Assembly (NCBI RefSeq): GCF_937129525.1
Contig: NZ_CAKZNK010000155.1
Span: forward strand, 1 to 49,282
Length of the DNA: 49,282 nt
DNA from: an uncultured Chloroflexus sp.
GTDB lineage: Bacteria; Chloroflexota; Chloroflexia; Chloroflexales; Chloroflexaceae
Reading direction: 5' to 3'
Position numbers and translations under genes: made by a program. The notes beneath the pieces are model-generated. The model ran no database searches and was not told the origin of the DNA. It saw only the letters and a list, made by a program, of their open reading frames with translations. Shown in pieces: positions 23,713 to 33,499 of the stretch. Each line of letters begins with the position of its first letter. Position 1 is the first letter of the stretch.

Positions 23713-25566
23713 TCATCCACGCCGACCGAACTGTCGTTCGAGCTGAGCCGGCGTCATCAGGATCATCGTTGGACGACCGTGCGGGCAGGTGCGCGGACTG
23801 GCACACTGTTCGAGCTGAAGAAGCAACTGGCGCATCTCTTCGTGGGAGAGCGGTTGACCGGCCCGCACTGAGGTATGGCAGGCAAGCGTAATCAACATTG
23901 CCTCGCGCCATTCGAGCGGGCTACTACCGCCGCGACCGGCCAGCCGTTCGGCCATTTCGTGCAGCGCTGCCGAGAGTTCGTCAAGAGGCAAAGTTGCCGG
24001 AATAGCGCGCACCAGCACGCCGGTTCCCCACGGTTCAAGGCTGAACCCCCACTCAGCTAACCTGGCGGCATTACCCAACAACAACGCACTCGCTTCAGGA
24101 TTTAGTTCAACCGCTTGTGGAATCAACAACTGCTGCGTTTCAACCGCGCGCTGTGCGTACTGGTTCATCAGCTTCTCGTAGGTAATCCGTTCGTGAGCGG
24201 CATGCTGATCGATCAGGTACATTCCCTCAGGCGCTTCAGCGACGATGTAGGTCAACCCAACCTGCCCGACAACGCGCAACGGCGGCAATGCCGACCCCGA
24301 CGGCGCCGGCGAGGATGGCGGAGATGGCGGGGAACCCGGATCAGGCAACGGCCCGGCGGCTGGCGCCGGGGGAGATGGCAATGGTAGCGGCGTGGTGAGC
24401 TGAGCCGCTGGCGAGCCAACATCCCAGCGTGAGCGTTCGCGATCCCAGGCAGCGGCGCCTACCCCCCAGGCCGACGGTGCCGGTGACGACTCTTGACCGA
24501 GGCGACGCAGCTCGAAGCGACGTTGAGCCGTCACGGGATCTGGCGCATCCCAAACCGGAATGTCGGCACCACTGATCAGCGCATCGCGAATCGCCCGCCC
24601 CAGCACGCTATGGACGTGGGCTGCGTAGCGGAACTTTACTTCACTTTTTGTCGGATGCACATTCACATCGATGGCTGCCGGATGCACACGGAGATCGATG
24701 ATCGCAATTGGAAAGCGGCCCTTCATCAGCATCGTGTGATAAGCATTTTCGACCACGGCGGCCAGCGCGCCACGCGGTTGCAGCACGCGCCGGTTGGCGA
24801 AGAAGGCCAGATAGTTGCGCGAGCTGCGCGTCAGATCGGGCGGCGAAATCAGACCGCGCGCGGCTACCCATAACTCATCGGCGCCGGCCTCAGCCTGCAC
24901 CGGCAACAGCGCGCGCCCCACTTCGAGACCGTACAACTCAACAACAACGGCGCGCAGATCGCCATCGCCAGCAGTCTGGAACATCACCCGACCATCAATG
25001 ACCAGAGTAAAGCTCACTTCGGGATAGGCCAGCGCATACTGCTGAACGATCGCGCTGATCGCACTCGTCTCAGAAGCTTCAGAACGAAGATACTCACGCC
25101 GCACCGGCGTGTTGTAGAAGAGGTTGCGCACCGTAATCGTTGTGCCAGCCGGGCATCCGCATGGCAGGCGCGATTGCACTTCACCACCGGCAATGCGCAA
25201 TTCCACTCCTAGCTCTGCCGTAGCCACTCTGGTGACACAAATTACCTGCGCAACGCTGGCGATACTCGGCAATGCCTCACCGCGAAAGCCTAATGTGCGG
25301 ATCGCCCACAAATCATCGGCGGAATTGAGCTTGCTGGTTGCGTGACGGGCAAAAGCCAGTTCCACTTCATCGGCGGGAATGCCGCAGCCGTCATCCTGGA
25401 CGCGAATCTCGCGCAGCCCCCCACCACGTGCTTCGACCACAATCCGTTGCGCGCCGGCATCAAGCGCGTTTTCGACCAGCTCTTTCACTACCGAAGCAGG
25501 GCGTTCAACTACCTCGCCAGCAGCAATTTGAGCAGCAATGGTTTCATCGAGCAGACGAATGGGCAT
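23713..25566 (-). CDS. mutL: DNA mismatch repair protein MutL
   Basis: 617 residues. The GHKL ATPase N-terminus has KELVENALDAGAQ, DDGCGIP, ATSKL and GFRGEALPSIASV. A proline-rich linker of about 70 residues (around 360-430) joins the dimerisation/endonuclease domain. This has the metal-binding DQHAAHERITYE near residue 453 and ACHTSVRAG, plus CPHGRPT near the end. The DQHA(X)2E(X)4E signature indicates an endonuclease-type MutL, used where MutH is absent. The gene runs convergently with the C45 hydrolase, 45 bases from its stop. Confidence 0.94.
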   Translation of the reverse strand: MPIRLLDETIAAQIAAGEVVERPASVVKELVENALDAGAQRIVVEARGGGLREIRVQDDGCGIPADEVELAFARHATSKLNSADDLWAIRTLGFRGEALPSIASVAQVICVTRVATAELGVELRIAGGEVQSRLPCGCPAGTTITVRNLFYNTPVRREYLRSEASETSAISAIVQQYALAYPEVSFTLVIDGRVMFQTAGDGDLRAVVVELYGLEVGRALLPVQAEAGADELWVAARGLISPPDLTRSSRNYLAFFANRRVLQPRGALAAVVENAYHTMLMKGRFPIAIIDLRVHPAAIDVNVHPTKSEVKFRYAAHVHSVLGRAIRDALISGADIPVWDAPDPVTAQRRFELRRLGQESSPAPSAWGVGAAAWDRERSRWDVGSPAAQLTTPLPLPSPPAPAAGPLPDPGSPPSPPSSPAPSGSALPPLRVVGQVGLTYIVAEAPEGMYLIDQHAAHERITYEKLMNQYAQRAVETQQLLIPQAVELNPEASALLLGNAARLAEWGFSLEPWGTGVLVRAIPATLPLDELSAALHEMAERLAGRGGSSPLEWREAMLITLACHTSVRAGQPLSHEEMRQLLLQLEQCASPRTCPHGRPTMILMTPAQLERQFGRRG

Positions 25567-25648
25567 AGCGCATTACGGTCTTTGTGGAAGCGCCGGCCAT
25601 CAGCGCCGACACATACCAAAACAAATGTTCCTGCTTATTATACCATCA

Positions 25649-26608
25649 TTACGGCGTTGCCGCCGGCGATGGAGTCATCGCTTGCGTTGGCGTCTCGGTA
25701 GTTGCAATCGTTGGCGAACTGAGCAGGGGAGGTGTTGTAGGACGATTGGTTACCAGCCCAAACACACCTACGCTAATCAATAGCACCAGTACCAGCGTTG
25801 CCAGTGCCAGCCCGACCCGTGATAGTGGTTTAAGCGTTGGTGGTTGTCCGGTCGTTGGTGAAGCATCCTTGATTGTAGAGGTTGCACTCTCGCTGACGGT
25901 TGGCTCAAGACCATCAACCTGCGCGATCACAACAGTGATATTGTCAGGCCCACCGCGAGCATTTGCTTCTTCGACCAAACGATGGGCCGCCACGTCGAGC
26001 GGATGCATGCTGGCAATCGCCGCAATCTCCTCATCGCTAAGCAGGCCATGCATACCGTCGGTTGAGAGCACGATGGTATCGCCGGGCAACAGCGGCTCGC
26101 GAAAGAGATCAACTTCGACGTGAGCGAGATGACCGATAGCGCGAGTAATTATATTGCGGATCGTTGAATTGCGCGCCTCTTCGGCGGTTATTAAGCCGGC
26201 AGCCACCTGATCGCCGATCAGGGAATGATCGTGGGTGAGCTGGCGAATCTGGCCTTCGCGCACCAGATATGCCCGACTATCGCCAACGTTAGCGATGTAG
26301 AGGGTATTGTGCCAGAAGAAGACGGCCACGGCTGTCGTGCCCATACTGCCGCGACCCTCGTCGTAGACGCGCTGATTCGCCGCGCTGAAGGCGTGGCTCA
26401 GACCTGCTGCCGGGTCATCACCGGGCTTAAACGTTGACAGGATGGTATCGACTGCCAGTTTGCTGGCAACTTCGCCGGCCAGATGGCCTCCCATACCATC
26501 GCAGACAACCAGTAACGTTCCTTGCCCAATCTCGGCGCTGCCGTAAGCATCTTGATTAATTTCGCGCCGCTTCCCGGTATCTGTTCGGGCACTATAACGC
26601 ACTCGCAT
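25649..26608 (-). CDS. PP2C-family Ser/Thr phosphatase with membrane anchor
   Basis: 319 residues from ATG 26608, preceded by GAGG; the longer in-frame start is rejected. The PP2C core has NQDAYGS, CDGMGGHLAGE (Asp37 and glycines of the metal site), NVGDSRAYLVREGQI, STDGMHGLLSDEE and GGPDNITVVI. A single transmembrane helix (LALATLVLVLLISVGVFGLV) follows near residue 270, then a Thr/Pro-rich outer tail. It reverses Hanks-type kinase phosphorylation. No partner kinase is adjacent. It is divergent from the M14 carboxypeptidase. Confidence 0.9.
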   Translation of the reverse strand: MRVRYSARTDTGKRREINQDAYGSAEIGQGTLLVVCDGMGGHLAGEVASKLAVDTILSTFKPGDDPAAGLSHAFSAANQRVYDEGRGSMGTTAVAVFFWHNTLYIANVGDSRAYLVREGQIRQLTHDHSLIGDQVAAGLITAEEARNSTIRNIITRAIGHLAHVEVDLFREPLLPGDTIVLSTDGMHGLLSDEEIAAIASMHPLDVAAHRLVEEANARGGPDNITVVIAQVDGLEPTVSESATSTIKDASPTTGQPPTLKPLSRVGLALATLVLVLLISVGVFGLVTNRPTTPPLLSSPTIATTETPTQAMTPSPAATP

Positions 26609-26838
26609 GGCCGACCTCATTGCCTTCCTTTTGTTTTCAGCAGTATACCACAGTGCGAGTGCCGTCATCTCATCGGAGCTGACTCACGCTTGCTGCTACG
26701 CAGGAGGAGATAATCAGGGCCGCGTTATGCCCGCAGCATGTGGACATCAGGCAAAGACACCGGCAGGCAGTCCGACAATTCTCAATTTCGTGGTACTATG
26801 ATGGCAAAGGAATGTTTGACAAAGCAAGGATTTGCGCA

Positions 26839-28515
26839 ATGCCGGCAATCGATTTCACCCGTTACTACCGTCCACACGAAGTCGAAGCAGCGTTGAAGAG
26901 CTGGGTCGAAGAATACCCGCAGCTCTGCGCGCTGCGCAGTATTGGCGCCAGTTACGAAGGCCGCCCGATCTGGTTGATGACCCTCACCAATCAGGCTACC
27001 GGCGCCGACGATGAGAAACCGGCCTTCTGGCTCGATGCCAACATTCACGCCACCGAAGTGACCGGTTGTATGGGCGCGTTGCACGTGATTCAAACTGTTC
27101 TGGAAGGGTACGGTCGCGATGCCAATATTACCGCGCTGCTCGATGAGCGAGCGCTGTATATTGTGCCCTGCCTCAACCCTGATGGAATGGAACAGGCTCT
27201 GACCTCACCGGTCTACGTGCGCTCGGGCACACGCCGCTATCCCTTCACCGATGACCGGGATGGACTCTACCCCGCCGACATCGACGGCGATGGGTTGATC
27301 TTGCAGATGCGTGTCGTCGATCCTGATGGCGGGTGGAAGGTGAGCGAACGCGATCCAAGGCTTATGCGCCCGCGCGCTCCGGATGAGCGCGGCGGCACCT
27401 ATTACCGCGTCTACACTGAGGGCTATATCCGCAACTACAACGGCTATGAAGTCAAGATTGCGCCGCCGGCACAGGGGCTTGACTTCAACCGGAACTTTCC
27501 CTACATCTGGGCGCCGGAGGGTGTGCAGCGCGGCGCCGGGCCATACCCAACCTCAGAGCCGGAAATCCGGGCGGCGGTCGAATTCCTCACATCGCATCTC
27601 AATGTGAGCAGCGCCATCTCGTATCACACCTATTCAGGCGCGATCCTGCGCCCCTATTCCGACAAACCCGATGACCAGCTCCCGATTGATGATTTGTGGA
27701 CGTACAAGGAGCTGGGGCGACGTGGCGAGGAGATTACCGGCTACAAGCACGTCTCAGTCTTCCACGGTTTCCGCTACCATCCGCGTGAGGTGATGCGCGG
27801 CGCGTTTGATGACTGGGCGTATGAGCAGCTCGGTATCTACGCCTTTACGGTGGAATTATGGGATATGATCGGCGAGGCCGGGATCAAAGATCGCGACTTC
27901 ATCGAATGGTTCCGCGACCATCCCGAAGAGGATGATCTCAAGCTGTTGCGCTGGAACGATGAACAGCTCGCCGGCGCCGGTTTCGTCAACTGGCGACCGT
28001 TCGATCATCCGCAACTGGGGAAGGTCGAGATCGGTGGCTGGATCGAGCGGCGCACCTTCGGCAATCCGCCGGAGAAATTCTTATTGCGCACCCTTGAGCC
28101 AAATACGCGCTTCGTGCTGGCGCTGGCTCAAACCGGGCCGCGGCTGGAATTGCGCCATGTTAAGGCCGAACCACTCGGTGGCGATCTCTATCAGTTGCAG
28201 GCCGTCGTCGCTAACAGCGGCTACCTGCCCACATATGGCAGCCGCAAAGCGCAGGAGGTGAAGGCTGTACAACCGATCGAAGTCACGGTGAGCCTGCCTG
28301 ATGGTGGCGAATTGGTGACCGGCGAGCAACGGCAAGAGATCGGTCAGCTCGAAGGACGGGCGAATAAGCGGGCATTGTGGGGCGGCAGTTTCCCCACCGA
28401 CAACCTGCGTCGCTTGATGTGGACAATCCGTGTCCCGGCGGGGAGCAAGGTCACGATTACTGCTCGCTCGCAGCGGGCCGGTGTCGCGCGGGCAACTGTC
28501 GTGGCGGGGGAATAA
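26839..28515 (+). CDS. M14 zinc carboxypeptidase
   Basis: 558 residues from ATG 26839, which has AAGGA at good spacing; a weaker ATG lies at 26812. Zinc ligands His70 and Glu73 (DANIHATEVTG), the third His in SYHTYSG, and the catalytic Glu in FTVELWDMIGEAG are all present. The central PCLNPDGMEQA and DFNRNFPYIW match the substrate arginine/asparagine region (RNFPYIW). A C-terminal beta-rich domain of about 200 residues follows. No signal peptide was seen, so it is likely cytoplasmic. Substrate unknown. It ends before a strong palindrome at 28588-28608. Confidence 0.9.
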   Translation: MPAIDFTRYYRPHEVEAALKSWVEEYPQLCALRSIGASYEGRPIWLMTLTNQATGADDEKPAFWLDANIHATEVTGCMGALHVIQTVLEGYGRDANITALLDERALYIVPCLNPDGMEQALTSPVYVRSGTRRYPFTDDRDGLYPADIDGDGLILQMRVVDPDGGWKVSERDPRLMRPRAPDERGGTYYRVYTEGYIRNYNGYEVKIAPPAQGLDFNRNFPYIWAPEGVQRGAGPYPTSEPEIRAAVEFLTSHLNVSSAISYHTYSGAILRPYSDKPDDQLPIDDLWTYKELGRRGEEITGYKHVSVFHGFRYHPREVMRGAFDDWAYEQLGIYAFTVELWDMIGEAGIKDRDFIEWFRDHPEEDDLKLLRWNDEQLAGAGFVNWRPFDHPQLGKVEIGGWIERRTFGNPPEKFLLRTLEPNTRFVLALAQTGPRLELRHVKAEPLGGDLYQLQAVVANSGYLPTYGSRKAQEVKAVQPIEVTVSLPDGGELVTGEQRQEIGQLEGRANKRALWGGSFPTDNLRRLMWTIRVPAGSKVTITARSQRAGVARATVVAGE

Positions 28516-28587
28516 GTCGCATGTGGAGGCGCGGCGAAGAACTGCGCGATGCGCTGCGGACAGAATTTGCATGAGCCGTGTGTGGGG

Positions 28588-28608
28588 AGGCGCGGCAATG
28601 CCGCGCCT
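28588..28608. terminator. Palindromic hairpin after M14 gene
   Basis: AGGCGCGGCA and TGCCGCGCCT pair perfectly around one base, 73 bases after the stop. Looks like a bidirectional GC hairpin or dispersed repeat. The 269-base gap to the convergent GIDE gene also holds a longer imperfect hairpin (GGCAGG...CCTGCC around GCAC GCT GTGC, about 28731-28762). No gene is seen there. Confidence 0.55.
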
Positions 28609-28784
28609 ATAACATTTGGGTAGCTCCGGCGCAATATATTCGTTCCCTACTGGACACGCAGACTGCTGCATTCCAGTTTCATGAACAGAGCGCAGCTCTG
28701 GTGAACAGAGTAAGCCAGTGGCAGTACAGGCAGGCTACCAGGCACGCTGTGCTGCCTGCCGCAGATGGTTCGCAACCGGCAACA

Positions 28785-29534
28785 TTAGCCTGCCAGCATC
28801 CCCAATACTACCAGGCCCAAGCCAATCACGCCACTAACGAGCGCAGCAATATTCAAATTTCTCGCCCAGACAGCCGCTGAAGCTGCCAGCTCCTGCTCGC
28901 TCTTGCGACTGATCATGAAAGGTTGTTTGCGGTTGGTTGGGTGATGGGCAATTGCCACCTGCCCGTCATGATCGATCGCCGTGCCGAGCACAAACACCCG
29001 CGTCCCCACTTCCAACCCGCGCTCGTATTCGCGACGACCGAGCGCGCGCGTTGCGCCCGTCCACGCTTGTGGCGTCTCGACGAAGCGATTGCCGGTTTCG
29101 ATCAGATCAAAGGAGGCATCATCGGGCAATACCAGCACGTGTCCGTGCTGATCACGCACGGCAAAGGGCACCCGATGCTCGTTCTGGGCAAGCTGCTCGC
29201 TGCGCCGCTCGACACGGCTGGAAGTGCGTCCACCTTCTTGTGTTGTAATCCGTTCCTCGTATTCACGATTGATAGTATGGACGTAAGCCACCAGTGCTCG
29301 ACCGGATACCGGACCGGTGAGCGGCGCCGCACACTCTACAATACCTTCAACCTCACAAGGCTGAGCCAGTCCACTCGCGCCTAACGCCGCTGTAATTCGC
29401 TGGTGAATGGCGGTCAGAGTTGCAGTATCGCAGGTATCAACGGCGTTGAGCGCGCGCAACTTATTGGTATTCGCCCGCGCGACGAAGAAAAAAATTACAG
29501 CCAGTCCGATCAAAAGGATGCCGCCGATAATCAT
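28785..29534 (-). CDS. GIDE-like two-helix membrane protein
   Basis: 249 residues from ATG 29534, preceded by AAGGT; a TTG further upstream is rejected. An N-terminal membrane helix (MIIGGILLIGLAVIFFFVAR) and a C-terminal one (ALVSGVIGLGLVVLGMLAG) frame a soluble domain. Inside are CEVEGIVECAAPLTGPVSGR, a GRALVAYVHTINREYEE segment and ETPQAWTGATRALGRREYE, which match the GIDE domain first known from the mitochondrial E3 ligase MUL1/MULAN. No RING finger is present, as in other bacterial members. Function unknown. An inverted repeat (GTTGCGCCA, 29599-29607 and 29639-29647) lies upstream. Confidence 0.7.
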   Translation of the reverse strand: MIIGGILLIGLAVIFFFVARANTNKLRALNAVDTCDTATLTAIHQRITAALGASGLAQPCEVEGIVECAAPLTGPVSGRALVAYVHTINREYEERITTQEGGRTSSRVERRSEQLAQNEHRVPFAVRDQHGHVLVLPDDASFDLIETGNRFVETPQAWTGATRALGRREYERGLEVGTRVFVLGTAIDHDGQVAIAHHPTNRKQPFMISRKSEQELAASAAVWARNLNIAALVSGVIGLGLVVLGMLAG

Positions 29535-29598
29535 TGAATTTACCTTAAACAACAAGCACTACAACCGTTTAATAGCGACAGTAGTGATAAAAAAGCAA

Positions 29599-29647
29599 GT
29601 TGCGCCACACGCATGTCACGCGACGATCACCATAAAGTTGGCGCAAC
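29599..29647. repeat. 9-bp inverted repeat upstream of GIDE gene
   Basis: GTTGCGCCA at 29599-29607 and TGGCGCAAC at 29639-29647 are perfect inverted copies 31 bases apart. Two further GCGCAACCTG words follow (about 29702 and 29770). The 313-base gap (29535-29847) has no gene I can support; it is probably promoter and regulatory sequence for the minus-strand gene. Confidence 0.5.
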
Positions 29648-29847
29648 CTGCCGGAACGCACAACGTTCGCTTCTTACCCGGCTATGCTCTGCGGGCCACT
29701 ACGCGCAACCTGAACGTTCAGAAGATCGGCCAGGACGAAACCGCTAGCAACGCTACCCCATCTGTTCGAGCGCAACCTGCCACAGATCATGCCTGACACC
29801 GGGATATATGGATTACCAACGGCTTTGCTCATCTGCTCCGTCAGATT

Positions 29848-30081
29848 TTAATCTTCCTTCTTGCCACCAAACAGGCCACCCAGCAAGGTCTTGGCCGCAT
29901 CGATCTGCTCGCCCAGCGCGCCAATATCACCTTTCAGAACCTGATCGAGCTGCGCCGCGACCGGTTCAGGCAGCTTCTCTTTCAAAAAGCCGACTACTAC
30001 ATCGACGGCCTGTTGGGCCTGTTCAGCGCTAACCCCCGTCTTTTCCCGAATCAACTCAACCAGTGTCTTACCTGTACTCAT
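29848..30081 (-). CDS. Small helical protein
   Basis: 77 residues; ATG preceded by AAGGAG. Sequence begins MSTGKTLVELIREKTGVSAE, an HU/DUF2267-like helical start, then VVVGFLKEKLPEPVAAQLDQ and a glycine-lysine tail (GGLFGGKKED). I do not recognise it for certain; a DUF2267-like helical domain is likely from the LPEPVAAQLDQVLKG segment. Acts probably in the cytoplasm. Standalone between the GIDE gene and the 2H-phosphoesterase gene. Confidence 0.65.
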   Translation of the reverse strand: MSTGKTLVELIREKTGVSAEQAQQAVDVVVGFLKEKLPEPVAAQLDQVLKGDIGALGEQIDAAKTLLGGLFGGKKED

Positions 30082-30178
30082 ACCAGCTTACTCCTTCGTA
30101 ATATGCCATGACAACCATTGCGCGACACAGGTCAGTATATCACGTGAGACAAGACAGCGTAGACAATAACATCACTTT

Positions 30179-30946
30179 CTACGACCGCCCGGTGCGAAAA
30201 AAGGTGACCATATCGAGCATCCCGTACAAACTGGCGCTGGTAAAAGTGATGCTTGTCTCGGCGGTATGGCGCAATACCAACGCTTCCCATGCGGGCAACT
30301 CAGCTTCGGCAGCGATTGCCAGCTCCGGGTCGGCGAAATACCCCAGCGTTACGTGCGGCGTGTATGGTTCGTAAGCGGCAATGCCAAACCGACTGCGAAA
30401 GGTTTCATTCCAGGCCCTGCGCAGTTCGGTCAGCATGGTAAACGTATGAAATGTTGCCGGCGTTGGCGTCAAGATGGCCACCAAAGCAGACTGCTGCGCT
30501 ATCACCAGCCGATTGACGGTGAAAGACACCTGCCAGCCGCGGCGACGAATCAGCGGCGAGCCGGCAATCGTGCCGCTGATCAGATTGCCGTGGCTCAGAG
30601 CGCCGGGAATGTCGAGCAGGAGATCATCTACGCGCTGACGCACATGCGGAAAGGCCTGCGCAACATTGCCATCATTCGGTCCATCCCACAACGTCACGTG
30701 ATAGGTTGCCGGCGGCAAGGCGCAAAACAGATACCGGCGCAGCAGCAGATCAGTATCGAGCGCGCACATCGCGGCGCGCAGGCCACGGTAGAGGGTATAT
30801 TCCGGGATGGCATCGAGCGCGCAATCAAGCCGCAGCCACGGCCCATCACGACGCAGCCCAACGTTGTTGAAGAGAATAGTTAATCCCCGATAAGTGGCCC
30901 AGCGCGGCGCGAAACCGGCGATTTTGGGGTTGGCAATGGTCAGCAT
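30179..30946 (-). CDS. 2H phosphoesterase-like protein
   Basis: 255 residues from ATG 30946 (MLTIANPKIAGF); the frame is open to a GTG at 31015, so the start is uncertain. Two H-x-T-x motifs are visible: YHVTLWDG near residue 83 and PHVTLGYF in the C-terminal part, the catalytic histidines of the 2H phosphoesterase superfamily (LigT-like, RNA 2',3'-cyclic phosphodiesterases and relatives). It is a larger relative with extra elements, such as eukaryote-type or DUF1868-like members. Substrate unknown. It lies just downstream of the sugar ABC operon, about 120 bases away, on the same strand. Confidence 0.68.
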   Translation of the reverse strand: MLTIANPKIAGFAPRWATYRGLTILFNNVGLRRDGPWLRLDCALDAIPEYTLYRGLRAAMCALDTDLLLRRYLFCALPPATYHVTLWDGPNDGNVAQAFPHVRQRVDDLLLDIPGALSHGNLISGTIAGSPLIRRRGWQVSFTVNRLVIAQQSALVAILTPTPATFHTFTMLTELRRAWNETFRSRFGIAAYEPYTPHVTLGYFADPELAIAAEAELPAWEALVLRHTAETSITFTSASLYGMLDMVTFFRTGRS

Positions 30947-31065
30947 GGTGACCAGACCATTCTTTGCTGCCCACCATTGCAGAGACGCGCAGGCACAAGC
31001 AAGGCAGCAGAGCACTTATGCAACCGTGCCACCGACCTGGCATCTCTGCAACGGTGAGCCTGTGA

Positions 31066-32418
31066 TCAACCCTCGCGCGCCTTCAGATCTTCGAGGATCG
31101 GCTGCGCACCCTGCGCCAGTTCATCATTCACCGCCGCAAAGACTGCGCTTGGCGCTTCCCCGTTGACGATGATCCGCTCTAACCCCTTCCCGATAATCTG
31201 ATCGCCGTTGCGCACGAAGACGCGCGCGGCATCCTGGGCGCGGGTCTGGGGCAACTGATCGACCGCCGTCTTGAAGTTGGGGTTTTGATTGAAGAACTCA
31301 ACCATCTCGGGCGTCTGCTTGGTGCTGATGCGCACCGGCATGTAACCGGTGCTGCGCGCCCACACCCCGGCATTAACCGTACTGGTTGCAAAGGCGATAT
31401 ACTTCATCGCCGCCAGTTGCTTTTCAGCCGGCGACCGGCTGACCACTGCCAGACCGGCGCCACCGGTAGGACAGCCGAAGTTGGTCTCGCGAGGCAAGAA
31501 ACCAACCCCAACCGGGAAGGTGGCACTGGACTGAATCCCGGCCAGCGCACCAGTTGAGGCCATCATCGAGGCAATGGCGCCACCGAGAAAATCCTGATTC
31601 AAATTATTGCTCATCACTGCCCACTTGTCTTTTACCACCGTATCCTGGTAGAACTGAGCCGCGCGCAGTGTATTAGGATCGGTCATGGTCATCGTGAAAT
31701 CGGGCAGTGAGTACTGTCCGCCAAACTGCCAGACCACACCCTGGAAGAGCCATGCGATGTAGCTGGCGCCATTGGGATGACCAAATGCAGCCCGGCTACC
31801 ATCACTCTTGACCAGCTTCGGCACCCACTCGCTAAACTCGGCCCAGGTTTCAGGTGCCCGGTCGGGCAAGCCGGCTTCGGCCCAGATGTCCTTGTTGTAG
31901 TAGAAGAGCGGCGTGCTGCGAGCAAACGGGATCCAGTAGTGAACGCCTTTGCGCACGCCCTCGTTGAGCAACACCGGCTCGTAGTCGGCGAAGTCGAGAT
32001 TGACCTGCTTTGCCAGATCATCCAGCGCCGAAATAGCGCCGGCCAGATAAAAGCCAAACCACCAGACATCCGAGAGCAAGATAACATCAGGAGTCGTATT
32101 TGCCTGCAACGCCGCAGTAAACTTCTGCGCCGTCTCTTCGTAGCTGCCCTGGAATTGATACTCGACCTCAACCTCGTTTTGCGACTCGTTGAACGACTTG
32201 ACCATCGCCTGCTCGGCCTCACCCAGGTTACCACTGAATGAGCCCCAGTAGGTAATCTTAACCTTCGAACCGGGCTGGCTGACAACCGCCGGCGCAGTCG
32301 TCGCCTGCGTCTCCTGGCTACCCTGGCCAGCGGGACTGCCACAAGCCGCCAGCAATGCCGCTCCACCCCCTGCCATCATCAGGCGTAACATCTCACGCCG
32401 GGTCAAAGTCCGCTTCAT
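31066..32418 (-). CDS. ABC carbohydrate-binding lipoprotein (UgpB-like)
   Basis: 450 residues. The N-terminus has twin arginines (TRREMLRLMM) and a lipobox LLAACGS, so it may be Tat-exported and lipid-anchored. The mature part is a family-1 extracellular solute-binding protein: ITYWGSFSGNLGEAEQAMV, DVILLSDVWWFGFYLAGA, FARSTPLFYYNKDIWAEAGL and PETWAEFSEWVPKL. The closest pattern is UgpB, the glycerol-3-phosphate/glycerophosphodiester binder, though oligosaccharide binders share it. It follows the two permeases in the order A-E-B. No ATPase is in the window; it is presumably shared and encoded elsewhere. Confidence 0.88.
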   Translation of the reverse strand: MKRTLTRREMLRLMMAGGGAALLAACGSPAGQGSQETQATTAPAVVSQPGSKVKITYWGSFSGNLGEAEQAMVKSFNESQNEVEVEYQFQGSYEETAQKFTAALQANTTPDVILLSDVWWFGFYLAGAISALDDLAKQVNLDFADYEPVLLNEGVRKGVHYWIPFARSTPLFYYNKDIWAEAGLPDRAPETWAEFSEWVPKLVKSDGSRAAFGHPNGASYIAWLFQGVVWQFGGQYSLPDFTMTMTDPNTLRAAQFYQDTVVKDKWAVMSNNLNQDFLGGAIASMMASTGALAGIQSSATFPVGVGFLPRETNFGCPTGGAGLAVVSRSPAEKQLAAMKYIAFATSTVNAGVWARSTGYMPVRISTKQTPEMVEFFNQNPNFKTAVDQLPQTRAQDAARVFVRNGDQIIGKGLERIIVNGEAPSAVFAAVNDELAQGAQPILEDLKAREG

Positions 32419-32608
32419 GATCTCTCCCTCAGGTTATTGACTACGGAACCAGCTCGAACGCCAGGCGTTCAGATCTATGCATACGGCCCACTGCCGTGAT
32501 GCCCTGGAATGAAGCGGCAGCACGCGACGCTACCGCGATGCAATCGCGCAATGATCCCTATACACGCCGCAATACTCCCCTTTCAGCGTGACAACCATTG
32601 CGTTACGC

Positions 32609-33499
32609 TTAACCCTTTACCGCGCCGGCGGTCATACCTTCGACGATAGCGCGTTGGGCGAGCAAGAAAGCGATCAGCACCGGCACGATCAGAAAGAGCG
32701 AACCGGCCATGACCACACCCCAATTGGACAGACCTTCACTATTGCGCAGCCAGAAGACACCGATCGGCAGAGTGCGCATATCGGTGGTATTGGTGACGAT
32801 TAACGGCCAGAGGAAGTCGTTCCACTTGCTGACGATCGACAAGAGCGCCATCGTAACGATAGCCGGCTGCGCAATCGGCATAACAACACTGAAGAGGATG
32901 CGCAGATGGCCAGCTCCATCGACCTTTGCCGCCTCAAGAATTTCGCGCGGCACGGACAGAAACGCCTGTCGCAAAAGGAAGGTACCGTAGGCGATAGCAG
33001 CTCCTGGAATGATGATGCCCTGATAGGTATTGATCCAGCCGAGACGAGCAACAGTAAGATAATTCGGCACAATAGTGATCTCAACCGGCACCATCAACGC
33101 TGCCAGTAGCAAAAGGAAGACCAGATCTTTGCGCGGGAAGCGCAGATAGGCCAGCGCATACGCCGAGAAGAGGGCCAGGATCACCTCAGCCGCCGCGCCG
33201 AGAAAGGTGGTGATAAAGCTATTGAGATAGTAGCGACCGAACGGCGCTGCCTGCCATGCTGCCGGGAAGTTCGCCAGGGTAGGGTTGGCCGGCCACCACG
33301 TTACCGGCAACGAATAGATCTCGCGCGTCTCTTTGAATGCAGACATCACCGTCCAGTAAACCGGCAAACCGATAACCAGCACAACGAAGAGCATTGCCAC
33401 ATAACCGGCGATACGCCAGGCCAGCAACGAGAATGGGAGTGATTGCCGTCGCGTTGCTGCAGGCGCCATTCTCTGTTCTATCTCATTGGTGACATCCAT
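32609..33499 (-). CDS. ABC sugar permease (UgpE/MalG-like)
   Basis: 296 residues from ATG 33499 (MDVTNEIEQR), with a second in-frame ATG ten codons later and no strong ribosome site for either. Six membrane helices; the EAA loop EAAKVDGAGHLRILFSVVMP contacts the ATPase. It has the VYWTVMSAFKETREI N-terminus and the TGAVKG C-terminus typical of UgpE/MalG-type inner-membrane subunits. Its partner UgpA-like gene lies 129 bases upstream on the same strand and the binding protein 190 bases downstream. Confidence 0.88.
   Translation of the reverse strand: MDVTNEIEQRMAPAATRRQSLPFSLLAWRIAGYVAMLFVVLVIGLPVYWTVMSAFKETREIYSLPVTWWPANPTLANFPAAWQAAPFGRYYLNSFITTFLGAAAEVILALFSAYALAYLRFPRKDLVFLLLLAALMVPVEITIVPNYLTVARLGWINTYQGIIIPGAAIAYGTFLLRQAFLSVPREILEAAKVDGAGHLRILFSVVMPIAQPAIVTMALLSIVSKWNDFLWPLIVTNTTDMRTLPIGVFWLRNSEGLSNWGVVMAGSLFLIVPVLIAFLLAQRAIVEGMTAGAVKG

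Noticed and set aside
29639-29781. Repeated GCGCAACCTG words considered as a CRISPR-like array
   Set aside because: Irregular spacing, short and imperfect repeats, no spacers of constant length, and no Cas genes.
29407-29796. Plus-strand frame of 129 codons over the GIDE leader region
   Set aside because: Opposite the GIDE gene's N-terminus and promoter, with no ribosome site; the inverted repeats fit regulation better.
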